In this document: piece by piece, positions 42,279-55,252 of the stretch | How the letters are laid out: each line of letters opens with the position of its first letter | Position numbering within the stretch: position 1 is the first letter of the stretch | Assembly: GCF_022539505.1 (NCBI RefSeq) | Contig: NC_061510.1 | Span: forward strand, 392,752,249-392,816,248 | DNA from: Lolium rigidum | Lineage: Eukaryota > Streptophyta > Magnoliopsida > Poales > Poaceae | Length of the DNA stretch: 64,000 nucleotides | Reading direction: 5' to 3' | The notes under the pieces: generated by a model | The model's database searches: none | Seen by the model: only the letters and a program-made list of their open reading frames with translations | What the model was told of the DNA's origin: nothing | Program-made: the position numbers and the translations under genes

Positions 42279-44803
42279 AACTGCTGAGCCCATCTTAATG
42301 GCTATAAAGAAAGCACTTCTTGGGAGATAACCCATGTTTTTATTTTACTACAAAAAATTTGTTTTATATTTGAGTCTTGGAAGTTGTTACTACTGTAGCA
42401 ACCTCACCTTATATTTATTTTATTGCATTGTTGTGCCAAGTAAAGTCTTTGATAGTAAGGTTGATACTAGATTTGGATTGCTGCGCAGAAACAGATTTCT
42501 TGCTGTCACGAATTTGGGCAGGGTTCTCTGTAGGTAACTCAGAAAAATCTGCCAATTTACGTGCGTGATCCTCAGATATGTACGCAACTTTCATTCAATT
42601 TGGGCATTTTCATCTGAGCAAGTCTGGTGCCTCTAAAAAAATCGTCTTTACGGACTCTTCGATTTTGCCTTTTATTTCACATTGCCTCTTTTTCTGTGTT
42701 GGATGGATTTTTTTGTTCCATTAACTTCCAGTAGCTTTGAGCAATGTCCAGAAGTGTTAAGAATGATTGTGTCACCTCTGAATATGTGAATTTTTGATTA
42801 TGCACTAACCCTCTAATGAGTTTGTTTTGAGTTTGGTGTGGAGGAAGTTTTCAAGGATCAAGAGAGGAGGATGATACAATATGATCAAGAAGAGTGAAAA
42901 GTCTAAGCTTGGGGATGCCCCCGTTGTTCATCCCTGCATATTTCAAGAACACTCAAGCATCTAAGCTCTAGTGAAACTATATTTTTATTCCGTCACATCT
43001 TATGTGCTTTACTTGGAGCGTCTGTTTGTTTTTGTTTTTGTTTGAATAAAATCGGATCCTAGCATTCCTTGTTTGTGAGAGAGACACGCTCCGCTGTTGC
43101 ATATGAACACATGTGTTCTTAGCTTTATTCTTAATGTTCATGGCGAAGGTTGAAACTGCTTCGTTCATTGTTATATGGTTGGAAACAGAAAATGCTGCAT
43201 GTGGTAATTGGTATAATGTCTTGAATAATTTGATACTTGGCAATTCTTGTGCTCATATAGATCATGTTTAAGCTCTTGCATCATGTACCTTGCACCTATT
43301 AATGAATAACTACATAGAGCTTGTTAAAATTTGGTTTGCATGATTAGTTTCTCTAGAGTCTAGATATTTTCTGGTGAAGTGTTTGAACAACAAGGAGACA
43401 GTGTAGAGTATTATAATACTTGCAATATGTTCATATGTGAGCTTTGCTGCACCTTTTATACTTGAGTTTGCTTCAAACAACCTTGCTAGCCTAGCCTTGT
43501 ATTGAGAGGAATTCTTCTCGTGCATCCAAATCCTTGAGCCAAAAACTATGCCATTTGCGTCCACCATACCTACCTACTACATGGTATTTCTCTGCCATTC
43601 CAAAGTAAATTACTTGAGTGCTACCTTTAAAATTCTATTCTTTGCCTTTACAATATATAGCTCATGGTAAAATAGCCTTAAAAACTATTGTGGTGAAGAA
43701 TATGTAGCTATGTATCTTATTTCTTATAAGTTGCTTGTTGAGCGGTAACCATGTTTCTGGGGACGCCATCAACTTTTACCTTTGTTGAATATCATGTGAG
43801 TTGCTATGCATGTTCATCTTGTCTGAAGTAAGGGTGATTTTCATGATCAAATGGTTTGAGTATGCATATTGTTAGAGAAGAACATTGGGCCGCTAACTAA
43901 AGTCATGAATCATGGTGGAAGTTTCAGTTTGGACAACTAATCCTCAATCTCTTATGAGAATTTTAACTGTTGTTGAATGCTTATGCATTAAAGAGGAGTC
44001 CATTATCTGTTGTCTATGTTGTCCCGGTATGGATGTCTAAGTTGAGAATAATCAAAAGCGAGAAATCCAATGCGAGCTTTCTCCTTAGACCTTTGTACAG
44101 GCGGCATAGAGGTACCCCTTTGTGACACTTGGTTGAAACATATGTTATGCAATGATGATCCGTGTTAATCCAAGCTAATTAGGACAAGGTGCGGGCACTA
44201 TTGGTAATCTATGCATGAGGCTTGCAACTTATAAGATGTCTTATACATAACACATATGCTTTATTACTACCGTTGACAAAATTGTTTCTATGTTTTCAAA
44301 ATAAAATCTCTAGCACAAATATAGTAATCCATGCTTCCCTCTACGAAGGGCCTATCTTCTACTTTATTGTTGAGTCAGTTTACCTATTCTTTCTATCTTA
44401 GAAGCAAACACTTGTATCAACTGTGTGCATTGATTCTTATATGTTTACCTATTGCACTTGTTATATTACTTTGTGTTGACAATTATCCATGAGATATACA
44501 TGTTGAAGTTGAAAGCAACAGCTGAAACTTATATCTTCCTTTGTGTTGCTTCAATGCCTTTACTTTGACTCTATTGCTTTATGAGTAACTCTTATGCAAG
44601 TATTATTGATGCTTGTCTTGAAAGTATTATTCATGAAAAGTCTTTGCTATATGATTCAGTTGTTTACTCATTGTCTTCACCATTGCTTCGAATCGCTGCA
44701 TTCATCTCATATGCTTTACAATAGTATTGATCAAGATTATGATAGCATGTCACTTCGAAATTATTCTTGTTATCGTTTACCTACTCGAGGGCGAGTAGGA
44801 ACT
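42279..44803 (+). other. 3' non-coding region of element F
   Basis: AT-rich and homologous to the matching regions of A, H and K. It holds an AAGCTTGGGGATGCC word at 42905-42919. No coding potential. Confidence 0.75.
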
Positions 44804-44818
44804 AAGCTTGGGGATGCT
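44804..44818 (+). promoter_or_regulatory. Polypurine tract of element F
   Basis: AAGCTTGGGGATGCT directly before the 3' LTR. Confidence 0.78.
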
Positions 44819-45402
44819 TGATACGTCTCAAACGTATCTATAATTTCTTATGTTCCATGCTACTTTTATGATGATACTCACATGTTTTATACACATTATA
44901 TGTCATATTTAAGCGTTTTCCGGAACTAACCCCTATTGACGAGATGTCGAAGTGCCAGTTTCTGTTTTCTGCTATTTTTGGTTTCAGAAATCCTAGTAAG
45001 GAAATATTCTCGGAATTGGACGAAATCAACGCCCAGTATCTTATAATTCCACAAAGCTTCCAGAACACCGGAGAGGGGCCAGAGGAGAGCCAGGTGGGCC
45101 CCACACATGGTGGCAGCGCGACCCAAGGGGGGGCGCCCCCTGTTGTGTGGCTGCTCCGTAGCCCTTCCGACTCCGCCTCTTCGCCTAGTTAAGCCTCCCT
45201 GACCTAAATCTTCGACACAAATAAGCCACAGTACGAGAAACCTTCCAGAGCCGCCGCCATCGCGAAGCCAAGATCTGGGGGACAAGAGTCTCTGTTCCGG
45301 CACGCCGCCGGGACGGGGAAGTGCCCCCGGAAGGCATCTCCATCGACACCACCGCCATCTCCATCAACGCTGATGTCTGCCATGAGGAGGGAGTAGTTCT
45401 CC
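44819..45402 (+). repeat. 3' LTR of element F, truncated by the gap
   Basis: First 584 bases match 34914-35500, then the 100-N gap. Confidence 0.9.
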
Positions 45403-45502
45403 NNNNNNNNNNNNNNNNNNNNNNNNNNNNNNNNNNNNNNNNNNNNNNNNNNNNNNNNNNNNNNNNNNNNNNNNNNNNNNNNNNNNNNNNNNNNNNNNNN
45501 NN
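45403..45502. other. Assembly gap, 100 N
   Basis: Lies between LTR sequence in plus orientation and LTR sequence in minus orientation. Confidence 0.99.
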
Positions 45503-46950
45503 AAGCAAGTTTTCCCTTAAGTGGATCACCCAAGGTTTATCGAACTCGGGGAGGAAGAGGTCAAAGATATCCCTCTCAAGCAACCCCGCAATCACGATAC
45601 AAGAAGTCTCTTGTGTCCCCAACACACCTAATACACTTGTCGGATGTATAGGTGCACTAGTTCGACGAAGAGATAGTGAAATACAAGTGGTATGAATGAA
45701 TATGAGCAGTAGTAACTGTGCCGTGAAAATAGCTTGGCTGGCGTGCGATTGATGGTAGTAATATTGCGAGAAGTAAAGATGCGATGAGAACAGATAAACA
45801 AGCGATGATTGCGGTATTTGGAAACAAGGCCTACGGATCATACTTTCACTAGTGGACACTCTCAACATTGATCACATAATAAAACCACTCTACACTCTCT
45901 TGTTGGATGATGAACACCACTAATTGTGTAAGGCTACAAGAGCACCTCAATGCCGGAGTTAACAAGCTCCACAACATTCAATGCTCATATTTAAATAACC
46001 TTAGAGTGCATGATAGACCAACGCAATTACACCGAGTACTAACATAGCATGCACACTGTCATCGACAGACTATGAAAGGGGGAATAGATCACATCAATAC
46101 TATCATAGTAATAGTTAACTTCATAATCTACAAGAGATCACAATCATAAACTACGCCAAGTACTACATGATGCACACACTGGTCACCATTACATCATGGA
46201 GGAGGAATAGACTACTTTAATAACATCACCGGAGTAACACATAGATGAATAGTGATACAAAGCTCATATGAATCTCAATCATGTAAGGCAGCTCATGAGA
46301 TCATTGTATTGAAGTACATAGGAGAGAGATTAACCACATAGCTACCGGTACAGCCCTTAGCCTCGATGGAGAACTACTCCCTCCTCATGGGAGACAGCAG
46401 CGTTGATGAAGATGGCGGTGGTGTCGATGGAGAGGCCTTCCGGGGGCACTTCCCCGTCCTGGCGGCGTGCCGGAACAGAGACTCATGTCCCCCAGATCTT
46501 GGCTTCGCGATGGCGGCGGCTCTGGAAGGTTTCTCGTACCGATGCTTTTCCGTCTCGATGTTTTAGGTCAGGGACCTTTAAATAGGCGAAGAGGCGGAGT
46601 CGGGAGGGTTACGGGGGTGCCACACAATAGGGGGGCGCCCCCCCTTTGGCCGCGCCGCCCTACTGTTTGGTGGCCCTGTGGCTCTCCTCTGGTGGCTCTC
46701 GGGTGTTCTGGAAGCTTCGTGGAATTCTAAGATCATGGGCGTTGATTTCGTCCGATTCCGAGAATATTTCCTTACTAGGATTTCTGAAACCAAAAACAGC
46801 AGAAAACAACAACTGGCCCTTCGGCATCTCGTCAATAGGTTAGTTCCGGAAAACGCATAATAATGACATATAATGTGTATAAAACATGTGAGTATCATCA
46901 TAAAAGTAGCATGGAACATAACAAATTATAGATACGTTTGAGACGTATCA
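45503..46950 (-). repeat. Inverted LTR between the gap and element H
   Basis: Minus strand starts TGATACGTCTCAAACGTATC at 46950; the 3' end is lost in the gap. Right of it is gag sequence in the other orientation and no purine tract, so it is a solo LTR or the 5' LTR of an element hidden in the gap, inserted in the gag of H. The flank to its right is cccat. Confidence 0.82.
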
Positions 46951-48881
46951 CCCATCTTAATAATTTTGTTGAACTATGTGAAATGCAAAAGTATAAGGAT
47001 GTAGATGGTGACATTATAAAATTAAAATTGTTTCCTTTCTCCTTAAGAGGAAGAGCTAAAGATTGGTTGCTATCTTCGCCTAAGAATAGTATTGATTCAT
47101 GGACTAAATGTAAGGATGCTTTTATTGGTAGATATTATCCTCCTGCTAAAATTATATCTTTGAGAAGTAGCATAATGAATTTTAAGCAATTAGATAATGA
47201 ACATGTTGCTCAAGCATGGGAGAAAATGAAATCTTTGGTGAAGAATTGCCCTACCCATGGACTAACTACTTGGATGATCATCCAAACTTTTTATGCAGGA
47301 TTGAATTTTTCTTCGCGGAACCTATTGGATTCAGCTGCTGGAGGTACCTTTATGTCCATTACTTTGGGGGCGGCAACAAAGCTTCTTGATGATATGATAA
47401 TAAATTACTCTGAATGGCACACGGAAAGAGCTACACAAGGTAAGAAGGTAAATTCTGTTGAAGAAACCTCCTCCTTGAGTGATAAGATTGATGCTATTAT
47501 GTCTATGCTTGTGAATGGTAGATCTAATGTTGATCCTAATAATGTTCCTTTAGCTTCATTGGTTGCCCAAGAAGAACATGTTGATGTGAACTTCATTAAA
47601 AGTAATAATTTCAACAACAATGCTTATAGGAATAATTCTGGTAACAACTATAGGCCATATCCTTCAGCTAATGGTAATGGTTATGGTAATTCTTATGGGA
47701 ATTCTTACAACAATAATAGGAGTGTACCCCCTGATCTTGAAGCCATGCTTAAAGAATTTATTAGTACAGAAACTTCTTTTAACAAATCTGTTGAAGAAAA
47801 GCTTGATAAAATTGATATTCTTGCTTCTAAGGTTGATAGTCTTGCCTCTGATGTTGATATTTTAAAATTGAAAGTTATGCCTAATAAGGATAATGATAAT
47901 AAAATTGTTACTACAGCAAACGCCATCCAAGTTCGAATTAATGAAAATATTAGATTGATGGCTGAATTGCATGCTAGGTGGGAAAGAGAAGAAAACGAAA
48001 AACTAGCTAAAGAGAATAATGTAGCTAAAGTTTGGACTATTACCACCACTAGTAATGTTAATGCTTCACATGTTGCTACACCTCCTACTATTAATGATAA
48101 AATAATTGGTGTTGGCAATGTTTCTACTCCTAGTGCAAAGCGTGCAAAATTGGCTAAAACTGCTAAAACTGCTGAAGCTGGTAAAACTGCTGAAATTTTT
48201 CGAAATATTGGGGAAAATGATCCCATTGCTGTAGATCATAATGGTTTAGATTTTGATGATTGTCATATCTCTGAAGTTATAAAGTTCTTACAAAAACTTG
48301 CTAAAAGCCTCAATGCTAGTGCTATAAATTTGGCCTTCACAAAACATATTACAAATGCTCTCATAGAAGCTAGAGAGGAGAAACTAAAACTTGAAACTTC
48401 TATTCCTAGGAAGTTAGAACATGGTTGGGATCCCATCATTAAGATGAGGGTCAATGATTTTGATTTTAGTGCTTTATATGATCTTGGTGCAAGTATTTCT
48501 GTTATGCCTAAGAAAATTTATGATATGCTTGACTTGCCACCATTGAAAAATTGTTATTTGGATGTTAATCTTGCTGATAATGCTATAAAGAAACCTTTGG
48601 GGAGGATTGATAATGTTCGCATTATGGTTAACAATAACCTTGTCCCCGTTGATTTTGTTGTCTTGGATATTGAATGCAATGCATCTTGTCCCATTATATT
48701 GGGAAGACCTTTTCTTCTAACTGTTGGTGCTACCATTGATATGAAGGAAGGTAATATTAAATATCAATTTCCTCTTAAGAAAGGTATGGAACACTTCCCT
48801 AGAAAGAGAATGAAGTTACCTTATGATTCTATTATTAGAACAAATTATGATGTTGATGCTTCGTCTCTTGATAATACTTGA
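46951..48881 (+). pseudogene. Gag-protease polyprotein of H, N terminus missing, otherwise open
   Basis: About 640 codons without a stop. The Gag core reads LNNFVELCEMQKY, KLFPFSLRGRAKDWL, SKDAFIGRYYPP-like and EHVAQAWEKMKSLVKNCPTH. An Asn/Gly/Tyr-rich stretch follows (around 47590-47710), then a predicted coiled coil (47770-47870) and a Lys/Ala linker. The aspartic protease begins with LYDLGASISVMPK (active site DLGA near 48480), continues VDFVVLDIE and PIILGRPFLLTVGA, and ends with DVDASSLDNT before TGA at 48879-48881. The ATG is lost: the first codons upstream are LTR sequence. The same C-terminal words occur in K (62948). It would process Gag in the particle. No pol follows within or after the frame. 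Confidence 0.82.
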
Positions 48882-50872
48882 TTCACACTTTCTCCACCTA
48901 GCTGAAAGGCGTTAAAGAAAAGCGCTTATGGGAGACAACCCATTATTTTACTTCTGCACTTTTATTTTATATTTGAGTCTTGGAAGTTTTTACTACTGTA
49001 TCAACCTCTCCTTATCTTTATTTTATTGTATTGTTGTGCCAAGTAAAGTCTTTGATAGTAAAGTCAATACTAGATTTGGATTACTGCGCAGGAACAGATT
49101 TCTTGCTGTCACGAAATTGAGCCGCCCCTACTGTAGAAAATTTAGAAAAATCTGCCAATTTACGTGCGTGATCCTCAGATATTTACGCAACTTTCATTCA
49201 ATTTGGGCATTTTCATCTGAGCAAGTGAAGTGCCCCTGAAAAATTCGTCTTTACGGACTGTTCTGTTTTGACAGATTCTGCCTTTTATTTCGCATTGCCT
49301 GTTTTGCTATGTTTGATGGATTTCTTTGTTCCATTGACTTTCAGTAGCTTTGTGCAATGTCTAGAAGTGTTAAGAATGATTATGTCACCTCTGAATACAT
49401 GAATTTTCAATTATGCACTAACCCTCTAATGAGTTTGTTTCGAGTTTGGTGTGGAGGAAGTTTTCAAGGGTCAAGAGAGCAGGATGATACAAAATGATCA
49501 AGAAGAGTGAAAACTCTAAGCTTGGGGATGCCCCCGTGGTTCATCCCTGCATATTTTAAGAAGACTCAAGCATCTAAGCTTGGGGATGCCCCCGTGGTTC
49601 ATCCCTGCATATTTTAAGAAGACTCAAGCATCTAAGCTTGGGGATGCCCAAGGCATCCCTTCTTCATCGATAACTTATAAGGTCACCTCTAGTGAAACTA
49701 TATTTTATTCCGTCACATCTTATGTGCTTTACTTGGAGCGTCTCGTTTGTTTTTGTTTTTTTTTGTTTGAATAAAATCGGATCCTAGCATTCTTTGTTTG
49801 GGAGAGAGACACACTCTGCTGTTTCGTATGAACATATATGTTCTTAGCTTTATTCTTAATGTTCATGGCGAAGGTTGAAACTGCTTCGTTCATTGTTATA
49901 TGGTTGGAAACACAAAATGCTGCATGTGGTAAATGGTATAATGTCTTGAATAATTTGATACTTGGAAATTGTTGTGCTCATATAGATCATGTTTAAGCTC
50001 TTGCATCATGTACTTTGTACCTATTAATGAAGAACTACATAGAGCTTGTTAAAATTTGGTTTGCATGATCGGTTTCTCTAGAGTCTAGATATTTTCTGGT
50101 TAAGGTGTTTGAACAACAAGGAAGACGATGTAAAGTATTATAATTCTTACAATATGTTCATATGTGAGCTTTGCTGGACCGTTTTATACTTGAGTTTGCT
50201 TCAAACAACTTTGCTAGCCTAGCCTTGTATTGAGAGGAATTCTTCTCATGCATCCAAATCCTTGAGCGAAAAACAATGCCATTTGTGTCCACCATACCTA
50301 CCTACTACATGGTATTTCTCTGCCATTTTCCAAAGTAAATTACTTGAGTGCTACCTTTAAAATTCTATTCCTTTGTCTTTGCAATATATAGCTCATGGGA
50401 AAATAGCCTTAAAAACTATTGTGGTGAAGAATATGTACTTATGTATCTTATTTTTAATAATTTGCTTGTTGAGCGATAATCATGTTTCTGGGGACGCCAT
50501 CAACTTTTACCTTTGTTGAATATCATGTGAGTTGCTATGCATGTTCGTCTTGTCTGAAGTAAGGGCGATTTTCATGATCAAATGGTTTGAGTATGCATAT
50601 TGTTAGAGAAGAACATTGGACCGCTAACTAATGCCATGATCCATGGTGGAAGTTTCAGTTTGGACAATTAATCCTCAATCTCTTATGAGAATATTATCTG
50701 TTGTTGAATGCTTATGCATTAAAGAGGAGTCCATTATCTGTTATCTATGTTGTCCCGGTATGGATGTCTAAGTTGAGAATAATCAAAAGCGAGAAATCCA
50801 ATGCGAGCTTTCTCATTAGACCTTTGTACAAGCGGCATAGAGGTACCCCTTTGTGACACTTGGTTGAAACAT
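48882..50872 (+). other. 3' non-coding region of H, left of T3
   Basis: AT-rich, homologous to the F and A 3' regions. Contains the 58-base tandem repeat at 49516-49648. No coding potential. Confidence 0.75.
49516..49648. repeat. 58-bp tandem repeat (2.3 copies)
   Basis: Each unit starts with CTAAGCTTGGGGATGCCC and ends with GACTCAAGCAT; starts at 49516, 49574 and 49632. In F and K the same place has a single unit or a diverged pair. Confidence 0.92.
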
Positions 50873-52034
50873 TGTTATCACCAGAATTTGACCGGATCAG
50901 AGGTGGGCCGCGATTAAGATGGGCTTGAAGAATATACATGGAAGATATACATGAATCGGCCTTGTATACAAAGTTTGGGCTAGTTTGCCCGTGTATCCGT
51001 AAATATAGTAGGATACGTGTCGGTTAGATAGAATTTGGCTCGTGCACGGTTGGGATTATTCCCACGTTAGAAAGTCTACGGACTATAAATATGTATCTAG
51101 GGTTATTGAGAAAAACAACAATCACGTTCATCACAAACCAATCTAGGCGCATCGCCAACTCCCTTGTTTCGAGGGTTTCTTCCGGTAAGCATCATGTTGC
51201 CTAGATCGCATCTTGCGATCTAGGCAGACACGTTTATTCGATGTTCATGCGTTGCTCGTGGCCGAAGCCTTGTTGATGGCGAGCAACGTAGTTATCATAG
51301 ATGTGTTAGGGTTAGCATTGTTTCATCGTATCATATGCTTTCGTCCATGCAACCCTTAGACGTCTAGCCGCCCTTACACCTATCTTAGGTGTAAGGGCGG
51401 CACCTCGCTTGATCCTTATTTAGTAGATCTGATCCGTTATGATTGCTCCTTGTTCTTCAAGGATTAGTTTACTATCTGCATAGTTAGGCCTTGCAAACGG
51501 GTTGAAGGATCCAGTAGCACGTAGGGTGTAGTCTGCTAGCCCTAGATGAGATGTTCCGGGGATCAACTTCATGTTGGTTTTGAGGCCTTGTCTAGGGTCG
51601 GTTTATTATCACCGTGCGTGGCTGCCAGGCTCAATCACGCGTAGGATGTTCCGATTATGTGGTGAAAACCCTAAATCGTCGTAGGTCGTTTTAGCTTTAT
51701 ATTGATCAAGCAGGACCACCATGTGATCGTATACCTCATACGAATCATGGGCGGATCGGCTCCTTGAGCCGATTCACAGGACAACCTGAGAGCCGATCGA
51801 GGCTCGTATTTAATGTTTACGTGTATGCCATGCGAGGAAACTAAGCGAAGCAAATCCATCACCTTCCCGACCAGTGTATAGGTCGGTGGCACGCCCTTGC
51901 ACCAAGCATCGGACATGCGTGCCGAGGCTTTGCGGGCCGTCGCTCGAGGGACCAGGGCCAGCCGCAGTCCTGGGAGCCTCCCGGCTCTACTGTGTTGCCC
52001 GTCGCTGCTCGCCGGTGGGTTTCTGACCGCAACA
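50873..52034 (+). repeat. 5' LTR of T3
   Basis: TATA box 51084-51091. Stem-loops: 51198-51226; CGTTGCTCG/CGAGCAACG near 51250-51288; perfect 16-bp stem with TCT loop at 51367-51401; ATCGGCTC hairpin near 51756-51775. A donor-like CCGGTAAGC precedes the first. Confidence 0.92.
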
Positions 52035-52039
52035 CATTT

Positions 52040-52057
52040 TGGCACGCCCGGTGGGAC
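52040..52057 (+). promoter_or_regulatory. Primer binding site of T3
   Basis: TGGCACGCCCGGTGGGAC five bases after the LTR. TGG at its start fits a tRNA CCA end; I cannot assign the tRNA with confidence. Confidence 0.65.
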
Positions 52058-52095
52058 AGTCTTCGACATCAACTGCATCGCCATCTACATCCGAG

Positions 52096-55000
52096 ATGGC
52101 GGAAGGTACTCGAGTCACGTACGAAGATCTGACTGAGGAGCTCAAGAAGAAGTATGACGAGGTCAAAGCGATCCTCGAAGCCGACCTCATCGGCTCTTTC
52201 CAGAGAACCCGCTCACACGGCATCAGGTGGAAAGGATTCTCACCTGAAGGCGCGCTCGATGGAGTAGACCTATCCGCCCCGTCAGAAGAACGCACCGTGT
52301 CTCTCGCGTCGAGAGATTAATTTCATGGTAGCTCATTCGCTGCACCGCCATTCCGAAAGCCCGGTAAACACTTTGGAGCGTGTCGCCCTTCGGGTGATCC
52401 AGAAATCATGAGGCATCAGCACTCTCCGTCAGGACCAGCTCTAGGGACTCACCAAGGAGAGATACCACTCCAGTCCCGACCACCGCTGCCGTTCGCGTTG
52501 GCAGCACCAGAAGTGCCGAGTTCACCGGCATACGTCGTCTACAAGATCGGTGGTGACCCGAGTGATTACCAGTTCTTGTACGAGGCGCCTAAGGAGATCC
52601 CTCACGGATACACGTGCACATACGTGCCAGATTGCAGTAACTGGGCACTCACGAACTAGACTGCAACAGCAGGGACTTCTGGAACAGCAGGAGGAACTTC
52701 GGGAACGGATCTTAAGAACCAGACGTGGCTAGCTAAGTATGCCACTCCGACGAACCTCCAGAGCTCAACTCCTGCAGCTTGGCTCGCAGCTTGAGAAGCA
52801 AGCGTGGCTGGCTAAGTATGCCACTCCGGCCGAATCTTCGCAGTTCGACTCTCGCAGCCGGCGCCGCGGATCAGATCGGCACAATCTTGAGAGACCAGTT
52901 CGGCATGGTGCCGAAAAGGAGGGCAATCGGCTATTTCAAGCCGTACCCCAACGAGTACGATTTGATCCCACTACCACCCAAATATCGGCTCCCTGAGTTC
53001 TCCAAGTTTAGTGGATCAGATGGCTCCAGCTCAATCGAGCATGTGAGCCGATATTTGGCACAGCTGGGCACAATCTCAACATCAGATGAACTACGTGTGA
53101 GGTTCTTCGCACAGTCCCTCACAGGATCGGCTTTCGGGTGGTACACATCGCTGCCACCAGACTCAATCCGGACTTGGAAGCGGTTGGAAGAGCAAGCTCC
53201 ACATTCGGTATCACTTAGAGGCTTCCGAGGCCGGCATTGCCGATCTAGCACAAGTACGACGAAGCGCGGAGAAACAGGTGTCGAATACATCCAGCGCTTC
53301 AGGACCGTTAGGAACCGATGCTATTCGGCTCGTGTGACCGAAAAAGAAGCGGTCGAGTTGGCGGTGGTGGGTCTCGCATCACCGATCAAGGATGTGGCCT
53401 CCCAAGCGTGACTACCCTTCACCGGCGCATATGGTGCGAAGTCGTCGTTATATGAACAGGCGCCATCCGGAGGTGTACCAGGATAAATTCAAGCGTGCGG
53501 TGGTCCTGGTTGATGCAGATGAAGATGAAGGCTCGCGGGAGATCAAGAGGTAGCAAGTGGCTGAATGGACTCGGGGGCAAGCCCCGTGTCCTGCAAATGG
53601 GTTAAGCCACAAGGTCTTCCAAGAGGGTTTGACTTTGACGTGACCAAGGCTGAGCAAAATTTCGACCTCTTGCTTAAGGAGAAGCAGCTAAAGGTACCCG
53701 AAGGCCACAAAATCCCCACAGCGCAGGAGCTGAACGGAAAGCCAGACTGCAAGTGGCATAACACGTTCACCCATGCCACCAACGACTGCAGGGTGTGGCG
53801 TCGGCAGATCCAAATGGCGATAGAACAAGGGTGTCTAATTTTCAGCCAGTACGCCATGAAAGTCGACACACACCCCTTCCCCGCCGTTAACATGGTGGAG
53901 TGCACTTACCTCGGGAGGTGCCGGCCGGGTTTCTCGTTCAACATCAATATGGTAGGACCTGTGCACCACCCCGGTAAGGACGAGACGAGGGCAGCTCGCT
54001 CTCATAACAAGGACAAAGAGGAAGCCGCTCCACGCGATCGGCTCCGGCACGATGGCAAGGGCTACATCAAAGAGGGAGAAGTGAAGAATGTGAGATATCA
54101 GCGACCTCTCTCTGATCACCTCCTCAACAAATACGTGAGTCAATACGACCAACGCCGACGATACGACAACGATGACGAAAGAGATCGTCCGGCTAGCGGG
54201 GACGCCCAGGAGACATCGTCGGCATGATCGCGACGAGGAGAGATATGAGCGCCACGCCAAGGAAAAGTCAAGAGAGCAAGACGATGTGGATAGGCACTGG
54301 GACTGTCCCTTCTTCAGACACTGCTGGGATTAAGGAATGAGCCGATTGCCTACAATCGGCAACTGCCTGTAATGTAGACGAAGAAGAAGGATGCAGGTGA
54401 CGTGTCCGTGTTCAAACGTCTAGGGCCTCTCCCGCCTCGGAACAAGCACGCTGAGTCCTCTCGGGTGGAAGATCTCGAGGAGTTAGAAGACGATGATGAA
54501 GAAGAAGAAGATAAGTACCACCGGCCAAGGTGGTGCCCTGATGGACTCAGCCGTTCCCAAAAGCGTAGGGTTCAGCGACTACGTGGTTTGGAGGAAGCCG
54601 AAAGGTTATACCTGTACACGTTAAGGAAGGCGCGGCCTGATTTGGCCGCAAAATTCAGCGAACTCTGGACGAAGAAGGTCGGCCACAAAAGAAAGAGTGG
54701 CGCCCCAGACAAAGGAAAGCCGATGATGAGACATCGGCTGGCACAAACATGGTGTTCATCCTTCCGGCGGAGTTTAGTGCTCCAGGATTAGACGAAGCAC
54801 CTGTGGCACAACTTGACTGCGGCCCACGGCCAGTTATCTTTGAGAAGCCACGAGAAAGAAGCTACAGACACCTGAAGGCCCTGTACTTGCGAGATTATAT
54901 CAATGGGCAGCCTGTCAACAAGATGCTGGTGGACACCGGAGCGGCAGTCAACATTATGCCATACTCCATGCTACGTCGGTTGGGACGCTCTAGCTCGGAT

Positions 55001-55252
55001 CTGATCAAGACCAACGTTACACTGAGCGATTTCAACGGCCAAGCATCCGACGCACAAGGTGTTCCGAACGTGGATCCGACCGTAGGAAGGAAAACCATCC
55101 CTACGACGTTCTTTATTGTCGATAGCAAGAGCACCTATGCTGTCCTCGCTAGGGTGAGATTGGATCCACGCCAACTGTTGCATTCCATCCACGATGCACC
55201 AATGTTTAATACAGTGGGATGGAGACGAAGTAGAGGTTGTCTAAGCAGATGA
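52096..55252 (+). pseudogene. Gag and protease of T3, several frame breaks
   Basis: Start ATG at 52096 (MAEGTRVTYEDLTEELKKK). After a break near 52320 the N-terminal region continues (SPSGPALGTHQGEIPLQ). The Gag core lies at 52860-53410: LPPKYRLPEFSKFSGSDGSS, LRVRFFAQSLTGSAFGWY, GVEYIQRFRTVRNRCY. A second part (53565-54227) has CKWHNTFTHATNDCRVW and FSFNINMVGPVHHPGKD. A Cys/His motif (CPFFRHCW) is near 54300, then charged region RYHRPRWCPDGLSRS-type (54402-54791). The protease frame (54749-55252) has DYINGQPVNKMLVDTGAAV with the DTGA active site at 54932-54943 and IPTTFFIVDSKSTYAVL. Frames change at least four times. The downstream tail (ELEEVNIGPNG near 55640) corresponds to the pre-RT region of T2; RT does not follow. 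Confidence 0.82.

Larger units (their letters stand above)
34914..45402 (+). mobile_element. Element F: tRNA-Asp group LTR retrotransposon, right LTR cut by a gap
   Basis: 5' LTR 34914-36787, PBS, short coding remnant split by a Helitron, long non-coding 3' region (42279-44803), purine tract, then the 3' LTR, which is lost in the N gap after 584 bases. The left flank before the LTR is gtcat; the matching duplication would lie in or beyond the gap. No protease, RT or integrase. Without the Helitron the visible part is about 5.9 kb. Confidence 0.88.

Noticed and set aside
49516..49648. Repeat array as a CRISPR-like structure
   Set aside because: Units are contiguous without spacers, and the genome is a plant; it is a simple tandem duplication.
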